Source: SAR202 cluster bacterium (GTDB lineage: Bacteria > Chloroflexota > Dehalococcoidia > Lucifugimonadales > GCA-2712585). Taken from it: DNA of 46,651 nucleotides. The notes beneath the pieces were generated by a model that was not told the origin of the DNA, did not search any database, and saw nothing but the letters and a program-made list of their open reading frames with translations. A program made the position numbers and the translations under genes. How positions within the stretch are numbered: the first letter of the stretch is position 1; the number at the start of each line of letters is the position of its first letter. The stretch spans positions 1 through 46,651 of the forward strand of contig VGZZ01000019.1 of the NCBI GenBank assembly GCA_016872285.1, read 5' to 3'. Below are positions 41,603 through 46,651 of the stretch, piece by piece.

Positions 41603-41839
41603 ATGTATTATAGGCGCGGGCCGGCGAGTAATCAGTGGGTGAGGGTGTTGGGGGTGGGGCTGGTGGTGTTGGTGGGGGCGTATTTCGGCTATCAGTTCGC
41701 GCGGTGGATTTTGGGGTTGTTGGATTTTGTGAGCCGGGGGCTGGTTGATGACGGGGCGATGGTGATGGGAGGAGTGGCGGGCGCGGCGCTGGTGCTGCTT
41801 TATTTTTATAAGAACCGGCATAGGTTTCATTGGGATTAG
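41603..41839 (+). CDS. Small two-helix membrane protein
   Basis: The function is not recognised. It has 78 residues with a basic, tyrosine-rich N-terminus (MYYRRGPASNQ). Two hydrophobic helices follow, at about 12-38 (VRVLGVGLVVLVGAYFGYQF) and 50-68 (MVMGGVAGAALVLLYFYK), separated by a short loop with two Asp. The C-terminus is basic and aromatic (NRHRFHWD). ATG has GGAGAAGAG at correct spacing. It is a single gene downstream of a repeat-rich gap and points towards the response regulator, which is on the opposite strand. Confidence 0.7.
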   Translation: MYYRRGPASNQWVRVLGVGLVVLVGAYFGYQFARWILGLLDFVSRGLVDDGAMVMGGVAGAALVLLYFYKNRHRFHWD

Positions 41840-41957
41840 GCGACGTCTACTTCACTGAATGCCAGCGTTGTTCTCAATCGGAATACCTCCCCTGGCACCT
41901 CCCTGCTAATCTCGCGCTACGATATTAAGTAGTGGAATTTACTCATGGCAGGACAGT

Positions 41958-42662
41958 CTAAGGCGCCTGCGCGGCGGACCGTGATTGACTGTTAACCACC
42001 GGCTTAGCCCGGTGCAATCCAAAGCCTTCCCTGAGGCCGTAAATGGCCAGCTGGGTGCGGTTTTCCACGTTCAGCTTTTGCATAAGGCTGCGCACGTGGG
42101 CCCTGATGGTGTTGACTGACACGACCAGGGCGTCTGCTGTGTACTTGTTGGATTTCCCCTGGGCCATGAATTCCAGAACGTCCTTTTCTCGTTCAGATAG
42201 AGGAGCATAAAGGATGGAGTTGCCGCTGTTGCGCCGCTCGACTTTTTGGGCCAGCGCGGTAACCGGCTTGGCAGTCACGTCTTCGGTCAGGGCTACGCCG
42301 CCAGCGGCGGCCTGCTTCACCTGCTTGATCATGTTGGCGGCATCGGTGTTCTTGGGGATAAAACCGCGGGCGCCCGAACGCACGCCTTCAACAATGTCCT
42401 CTTCGGTCAATGAGGCAGAAACGATGACCACTTGCACCTCCGGCATCTCATTTTTGAGCAGCCCGGTAAGGGAGAGGCCATCTAGTCCAGGCATGTATAT
42501 ATCGGTCAGCACTACGTCCGGTTTCAAATCACGGGCTTTTCCGAGAGCGTCAAAGCCGTTGGATGCCTCGCCGACGATGTTAATACTGTCATCGACTGCG
42601 AGAAGACGAATGATGCCCTGTCGTACCAGGGTGTGGTTATCAACAACCAGGACGTTAATCAT
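41958..42662 (-). CDS. NarL/FixJ-family response regulator
   Basis: A two-component transcription factor, 234 residues. The receiver domain spans 1-120, with Asp8 in the acidic pocket, phospho-acceptor Asp54 in VVLTDIYMPG and Lys104 in GFIPKN. A short linker leads to the LuxR-type HTH at about 154-212 (LSEREKDVLEFMAQGKSNKY, then VSVNTIRAHVRSLMQKLNVE). The C-terminal 25 residues are a Ser/Ala tail. ATG has AAGGAGCAGTA in front. No histidine kinase gene is adjacent, so it is an orphan regulator here. The signal and target genes are unknown; the neighbouring LLM gene on the same strand is upstream of it, not downstream. Confidence 0.95.
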   Translation of the reverse strand: MINVLVVDNHTLVRQGIIRLLAVDDSINIVGEASNGFDALGKARDLKPDVVLTDIYMPGLDGLSLTGLLKNEMPEVQVVIVSASLTEEDIVEGVRSGARGFIPKNTDAANMIKQVKQAAAGGVALTEDVTAKPVTALAQKVERRNSGNSILYAPLSEREKDVLEFMAQGKSNKYTADALVVSVNTIRAHVRSLMQKLNVENRTQLAIYGLREGFGLHRAKPVVNSQSRSAAQAP

Positions 42663-42886
42663 TACTGCTCCTTAAAGCTATCAACTTCAGCCGGAGGCGC
42701 TTCTGAGGGGCCGCTGGTTTCCGTGGGGAGTGGCTTAAACCATAATCTATGTTAAACAGAGACCAATCGCTTGCACCACCCGTACGGACAGTCTTTAGGT
42801 GGTTTTTGTTTGAGAGAGGGCGTTTCATGACGAATATTTGCCTGAAACCCCGGCTTTCCGTTCTTAACTAGACAAAACCGTAAGGA

Positions 42887-43846
42887 CTAGTCCAGCGTTT
42901 TTCCAACATCAGCCAGTAGACGCGCCGTTTTGTCCCAGGCGGCATTTTTGTCGGGGCCGACGAGGATGGGGGTGGCGATGATTTCCGTCATGCCGTAGGC
43001 GAGGAGAGCTTTGAGCTTGTCGGCTACGTGGGAGTCCGACCCGTGGGCGACGACGGAGTCGATCATGGCGTCGCTCCAGGCGGCGGATTGGAGGGCTTCA
43101 GGGAAGCCGGCGTCGGCGAACATCCGGGCGTAGAAGGGGAGCCGGGGGAAGTAGCCGAGCTGCTCGCGGACGGCCTGGCGGACCTCGGCGGAGTTGGTGT
43201 GGACGGCGATAGGGCAGTGGGCGATGAGGGGAGGCGTGGGACGGTTGGCGGCCTTGGCGGCAGCCTGGAGGGCTGGAAGGGCGGTGTCGCGGAGATAGGT
43301 CCAGGGGGATACCCAGCTTATGGCGGCGTCGGCATGGGCGCCGCAGAGCTGGTAGGACTTCTGCCGCAGGGCGGAGGCCATGATGGGCACGGGAGCGGTA
43401 GTTGGGATGGAGGCGTGGGCGTGGTAGTAGCGGCCGTCAAAGTCCACTTTGCCTTTATGAAGCAAGGTTTTAATGATTTGTATGTGTTCTTTGAGGTGGG
43501 TCAGGGGTTCTTTGAAGTCAAATCCGAAGGCTGCGGTGATGCCGGGTTTGTGGCTGGGGCCGAGGCCGAGTCGAAATCGACCGCCGCTGATTTGATGGAC
43601 GACGAGGGCCTGCATGGCGATGGCGATGGGGTGCTTGGGCCAGATGGGGGTGATGGAGGTCCCTAGCATTATGCGCTGGGTGCGGGCCGCGGCGGCGGCG
43701 AAGATGGTGAGGGCGTCGGGGCCGGCGGCGCTGGTGGTCATCCAGGCAGCGGGGATACCGAAGGTGTCGGCGCGCTGGATGCGGTCGAGGGCTTCGACGG
43801 CGGTGGAGGAGGAGACGGCAATGCCGATGCTTTTGGTGGTGGGCAT
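42887..43846 (-). CDS. LLM-class F420-dependent-type oxidoreductase (third copy)
   Basis: A luciferase-like barrel protein, 319 residues. The N-terminus SIGIAVSSSTAVEALDRIQR then ADTFGIPAAWMTT matches the family start, and GGRFRLGLGPSHKPGITAAF gives the cofactor-phosphate loop; the Ser-His in GPSHK is typical of the Mer-like F420 subgroup. TAPVPIMASALRQKSYQLCG is followed by GAHADAAISWVSPWTYLR. The C-terminal YGMTEIIATPILVGPDKNAA is normal. It is more distant from the two others in the window than they are from their families. ATG 43846 is in a good family position. It precedes the response regulator by 224 bp on the same strand. Confidence 0.9.
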   Translation of the reverse strand: MPTTKSIGIAVSSSTAVEALDRIQRADTFGIPAAWMTTSAAGPDALTIFAAAAARTQRIMLGTSITPIWPKHPIAIAMQALVVHQISGGRFRLGLGPSHKPGITAAFGFDFKEPLTHLKEHIQIIKTLLHKGKVDFDGRYYHAHASIPTTAPVPIMASALRQKSYQLCGAHADAAISWVSPWTYLRDTALPALQAAAKAANRPTPPLIAHCPIAVHTNSAEVRQAVREQLGYFPRLPFYARMFADAGFPEALQSAAWSDAMIDSVVAHGSDSHVADKLKALLAYGMTEIIATPILVGPDKNAAWDKTARLLADVGKTLD

Positions 43847-44040
43847 GGTGGCCTCGCTGATGGAAAGTCCGTATGAACATAGCCCGAAAGTACAGTTAAC
43901 GCAAGAAGCCGGGCATTAGCTTAGGTGACAACATTTGAAAGTTGCTTTAGCAGCAAGCAAGATTACGAAAAGGCTCATAATAGGGGTTATTATTGGAGCG
44001 ATTGGGAATGACTTTTTCGAGTAGAAAGGGTGTTAGCACC

Positions 44041-44068
44041 TTGTACAAATTCGGACTTCTGTTGTAAA
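44041..44068 (+). promoter_or_regulatory. Candidate promoter for FecR lipoprotein
   Basis: TTGTAC (44041-44046), a 16-bp spacer and TGTAAA (44063-44068) form a weak sigma-70-like pair 64 bp before the ATG. An inverted repeat GGTG-n4-CACC lies directly before it. The 285-bp gap otherwise holds nothing recognised. Confidence 0.35.
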
Positions 44069-44131
44069 GTAGTTAGCTGGCTTGCGGGCAGCTTCCCTTA
44101 GAAGAGTCCGAAATATTAATAGAGGTTCGCC

Positions 44132-44830
44132 ATGCACCTTGCAAGAGGGCTACTGGCGGCGGCTGGGATCTTATTCATAGCTCTGGCGTGCACGTCGGGA
44201 GGGGGCGGTGATTCCACACCTATGGAGCCATCACCAACGGCCACGTCTCTACCACCCACGGCCACGTCTCTACCACCCACGGCCACCCCGACGTCTATTC
44301 CCACTCCGGTTACCGGCACCACACCTATTTCAATATCGGCCCCCACAGTCGTTCCCACAGCTGCGGCTACGCCTACCGCCACGGCCACCACCCGACCCGG
44401 CGCCACGCCAACACCTACCCCAACGCTGATTCCTTCGCCTACGCCCATAGTCAGGACGGTCATTGCCCAATTGGCGGTCAAGGAAGGGACGGGCGAATAC
44501 CGAGTCAGCGGCCTGAGCAACTGGCTGGCGGCGAGCGGAAACGTATCGCTGGCGGTGGGGGACTCGATACGGACGCCGTCGGCGTCCAGAGCGTCGGTGA
44601 CGTTCAGTGATGGGAGCGTGATTGTGCTGGAGCCAAGCACGGAAGTCCAGGTGCAGAACTACAGGGTCACGTGGGAGGGAGAGGCGGTGCGGACTCGCAC
44701 AGCCAGGATAGCGTTGGTGCGGGGGAAGATAACCGCCGACGTGAGGGAGGACCTGGTATATCCGCCGTCGGTCTTCGAGATCGCGACGGCGAGCGAAGTA
44801 ATAACGATACGCGGGACGCTGAAGGAATAG
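44132..44830 (+). CDS. FecR-domain lipoprotein with Thr/Pro-rich stalk
   Basis: A surface lipoprotein, 232 residues. The lipoprotein signal ends at lipobox ALAC with Cys20. A long Thr/Pro/Ala stalk spans 26-108 and contains two exact copies of PTATSLP. The FecR domain fills the C-terminal 120 residues: VKEGTGEYRVSGLSNWLAAS, GDSIRTPSASRASVTFSDGS, EVQVQNYRVTWEGEAVRTRT, ALVRGKITADVRED and ATASEVITIRGTLKE. In iron signalling FecR is an anti-sigma factor, but stand-alone secreted FecR domains with a G-D-x-I-x-T pattern are more likely structural or binding modules. It ends shortly after the domain. It is 52 bp upstream of the Cys-repeat protein and is probably cotranscribed with it. Confidence 0.85.
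   Translation: MHLARGLLAAAGILFIALACTSGGGGDSTPMEPSPTATSLPPTATSLPPTATPTSIPTPVTGTTPISISAPTVVPTAAATPTATATTRPGATPTPTPTLIPSPTPIVRTVIAQLAVKEGTGEYRVSGLSNWLAASGNVSLAVGDSIRTPSASRASVTFSDGSVIVLEPSTEVQVQNYRVTWEGEAVRTRTARIALVRGKITADVREDLVYPPSVFEIATASEVITIRGTLKE
44239..44280 (+). repeat. 21-bp tandem duplication in lipoprotein stalk
   Basis: GGCCACGTCTCTACCACCCA plus C is repeated exactly twice (44239-44259 and 44260-44280), encoding consecutive PTATSLP units. Exact identity at DNA level suggests recent slippage. Confidence 0.85.
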
Positions 44831-44882
44831 GTAGTGGTCGAAAGGGCTACATGACCATTGCCAGCTTTGAGGTGAACAAGAA

Positions 44883-46651
44883 GTGAAGACGCAACATTTA
44901 GCTATGCCCAGGTCCGGCGGAGCGTTGAGGTGGGCCACGGTTGGCCTGATGGCCCTGCTGATGCTCCTCATTTCGCTAGGCTCGGCGGAGTCAGCGCCGT
45001 CGGCGCAGTGGGAGGGACGGGCGGTGTTCGCGCTGGGCTTCGAGCCGGCGGCGGAAGGAGCAGGGGAGGACGCGCAGGAGAACCTGGTGCTGGCGGTGGT
45101 GCAGAGCACGCAGCCGGTGGTGGTGGCGGCCTTCGCCAAGGCGGGACAGGGTACCCTGCGGCTAGGAGCGCCGCCTGACGATAGCGTTCCAACTAATCCG
45201 GGTGGTGAGGCAGGCGGGGCCCCACCGGATGACAACGTTCCCGGCCAGGCCGGGCTGGTGTTCTACGAGGCCAAGGCGGGGGACGCGCTGAACATACCGC
45301 AGCCCGCGGGTAACGTATTTAAAGCACCTATATTCGAGATACTGCAGAACACGGACGACCTGTCCAACGTTCCCGGGGCGGAGTTGCTGGCGGCGGGTAG
45401 GCTGTTCGCACTGGATGATGAGGCGCGAGGCGTTTTCCAGGCCGGTTCCGGGATAGACCCGGCGCAAGCGTTTAACCAGGCCATGGCCAAGGCTGTGGGC
45501 AACCTTGCGGGTGGGTTCAATTTCCAGGGACCGCCGCCACCTCCCCCAGGGGGAGGACCCGGAGGGCCGCCTCCACCCTTCTTCCTGCCGCCGGAGCTGG
45601 CGGATATATTCGGCAATCATGGGAACCTGGCCCAGGGAATAGCAAACTTCCTACCGATAATCGCGGGGCCGCCTGCTCCTCCAGGAGGAGGGGGCGGACC
45701 TGGTGGGCCAGGCGGGCCGCTGCTGCCACCGCCGGACTTTTTCAGGGTGTTCCAGGGAGGCCCGAATGGCCCTGGCGGGCCGGCTGGCCCCAACGGCCCG
45801 GCGTCGTTCTTTGACCCGGGCAAGTTCTTTGTGGGGCCGGCGGCGCTTCCGCCGGAGTTCCAGAATTTTGGCAACGCGTTTAAGCAGGGCGGCGGGAATG
45901 AAGTAGTGGGCAAGTTTTATGGAGAGTTCCCGCCGGTACCATTTGCGGGGGGAGGCCCGCCGGGCGGGCCGGGGTTTGATCCTACAGCCTTCTTTACGTC
46001 GTTCTTTGGTGGAATCGATACGGGAGGGTTTTCGGAGTTTAAGGAGGGGCTGATACCGTGCGGAGTGCCTGGGAAGCCGATTTGTCCGGACTTCCCCGGG
46101 CTGGCGGGGCCTTGCGGGCTGGCAGGTCAGCCGCCGTGCCCTGAGTTCCCGCTTCCCGGCGGCCCGCTGGGGCCGTGCGGAGGGCAAGACCAGCCTCCGT
46201 GCCCGACATTCCCTGGCGGGCCTGCGGCCTGCGGCGGAGCGAACCAGCCGCCGTGCCCTGGCGGCCCGGTTGGTCCCATCGCGTGCGGCGCGCCAGCACA
46301 GCCTCCATGTCCTGATTTCCCTGGCGGACCCATAGCCTGCGGCGCGCCTCAGCAACCGCCATGCCCACAGAACCCTGATGGTGTTCCGGGCGGAGCAGGG
46401 CCATGCGGCGCTGTCGGCCAGCCTCCATGTCCTAAGCCGGGCGCGGGCGCAGGGCCCTGCGGTGGAGCGAACCAGCCGCCGTGCCCGGGCCCTGGAGCGG
46501 GCGGCCTACCTGACGGGGCGTTGGGATGCGGCGGCCCCGCCGGTCCTCCGTGCCCCCAGCCGCCTGAAGGGCAGCCGGGTGGGCAGCCACCACCTCCGCC
46601 TCCACCGACAGGCGCACCACCTCCGCCTCCACCGACAGGCGCACCACCTCC
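44883..46651 (+). CDS. Large secreted Gly/Pro-rich protein with Cys repeats (3' end beyond window)
   Basis: The function is not recognised. The frame is open from GTG 44883 (GAGGTG 8 nt upstream) to the window end, at least 589 residues; ATG 44904 is an alternative start. A signal peptide (hydrophobic core LMALLMLLISLGSAESA) leads to a roughly 200-residue globular-looking part (WEGRAVFALGFEPAAEG, AGLVFYEAKAGD, GAELLAAGRLFALDDEARGV). Gly/Pro-rich segments with phenylalanines alternate after that (PPELADIF, PPPDFFRVFQ). From 46059 nine C-x7-C units follow (CGxxxQPPCP type), then PPPPPPTGA repeats. The paired cysteines suggest disulfide-stabilised loops or metal binding on a surface or appendage protein. 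It lies just behind the FecR lipoprotein. Confidence 0.8.
   Translation, partial: MKTQHLAMPRSGGALRWATVGLMALLMLLISLGSAESAPSAQWEGRAVFALGFEPAAEGAGEDAQENLVLAVVQSTQPVVVAAFAKAGQGTLRLGAPPDDSVPTNPGGEAGGAPPDDNVPGQAGLVFYEAKAGDALNIPQPAGNVFKAPIFEILQNTDDLSNVPGAELLAAGRLFALDDEARGVFQAGSGIDPAQAFNQAMAKAVGNLAGGFNFQGPPPPPPGGGPGGPPPPFFLPPELADIFGNHGNLAQGIANFLPIIAGPPAPPGGGGGPGGPGGPLLPPPDFFRVFQGGPNGPGGPAGPNGPASFFDPGKFFVGPAALPPEFQNFGNAFKQGGGNEVVGKFYGEFPPVPFAGGGPPGGPGFDPTAFFTSFFGGIDTGGFSEFKEGLIPCGVPGKPICPDFPGLAGPCGLAGQPPCPEFPLPGGPLGPCGGQDQPPCPTFPGGPAACGGANQPPCPGGPVGPIACGAPAQPPCPDFPGGPIACGAPQQPPCPQNPDGVPGGAGPCGAVGQPPCPKPGAGAGPCGGANQPPCPGPGAGGLPDGALGCGGPAGPPCPQPPEGQPGGQPPPPPPPTGAPPPPPPTGAPP
46059..46556 (+). repeat. Nine coding C-x7-C repeat units
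   Basis: The units include CGVPGKPICP, CGLAGQPPCP, CGGQDQPPCP, CGGANQPPCP (twice), CGAPAQPPCP, CGAPQQPPCP, CGAVGQPPCP and CGGPAGPPCP. Linkers such as DFPGGP vary in length. Spacing between the two Cys is constant, while DNA sequence differs between units, so the pattern is under protein-level constraint. Confidence 0.85.
46590..46651 (+). repeat. 27-bp tandem repeat encoding PPPPPPTGA
   Basis: Two identical 27-bp units (46590-46616, 46617-46643) and the start of a third reach the window end. The near-perfect copies suggest recent expansion; the array length beyond the window is unknown. Confidence 0.85.

Noticed and set aside
44132-44830. FecR lipoprotein truncated by a nonsense codon
   Set aside because: The FecR domain reaches its usual end (ITIRGT) before the TAG, and only seven codons follow before another stop, so a natural end is likelier.

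Overview
The window is GC-rich, densely coded bacterial chromosome. I read it as a Chloroflexota genome, probably in or near the Dehalococcoidia. The pointers are three luciferase-like flavin/F420-type oxidoreductases, a succinate dehydrogenase made of SdhA, SdhB and a CCG-domain SdhE instead of cytochrome b anchors, three related MFS exporters, and many copies of short non-coding repeats between genes. This placement is inferred from gene content. No rRNA, tRNA, CRISPR array, insertion sequence or phage module was recognised.

Layout. 0-5.3 kb: a hypothetical protein, two peptide/nickel-type ABC permeases and, convergent to them, a small secreted protein and the solute-binding lipoprotein. 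5.3-6.0 kb: a VapBC-like toxin-antitoxin pair. 6-12.8 kb (minus strand): purE/purK, an AlkA-type glycosylase, thpR, a Mug-type glycosylase, a MarR regulator, ybeY and a long-form dCTP deaminase; this is nucleotide synthesis, base-excision repair and RNA processing. 12.8-14.4 kb: a cation/proton antiporter fused to a rhodanese domain. 14.8-18.8 kb: sdhA-sdhB-sdhE. 19-22.9 kb: msrA, an EVE-domain protein, an MFS exporter and a small membrane protein. 23.2-28.5 kb: a pyruvate-oxidase-like TPP enzyme, a one-zinc-finger protein, and a minus-strand operon of a membrane protein (frame-broken), a gluconate-dehydrogenase subunit-3 homologue and a GMC flavoprotein. 29-32.6 kb: an AllA-like protein and two tandem MFS exporters. 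33-37.8 kb: leuS, a small membrane protein and a DEAD-box helicase. 38.1-43.8 kb: two LLM oxidoreductases flanking an alpha/beta hydrolase, a tiny membrane protein, a NarL-type response regulator and a third LLM enzyme. 44.1 kb to the end: a FecR-domain lipoprotein and a large secreted Gly/Pro/Cys-repeat protein that runs off the window.

The most notable signal is at 14272-14274. The antiporter-rhodanese frame reaches an in-frame UGA exactly at the catalytic cysteine of the rhodanese loop. It then continues for 45 more codons of intact rhodanese sequence to a second stop at 14412. A short hairpin starts 17 nt after the UGA, which fits a bacterial SECIS element. This suggests an unannotated selenocysteine-containing antiporter-sulfurtransferase fusion. 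The alternative is a nonsense mutation or sequence error at that codon.

Other points of interest are the SdhA with methionine at the usual covalent-flavin histidine position, the G8 frameshift in the GMC operon, the terminal protein with nine C-x7-C repeats, and at least five families of dispersed repeats. The repeats sit inside operons and in one case supply a gene's last codons.
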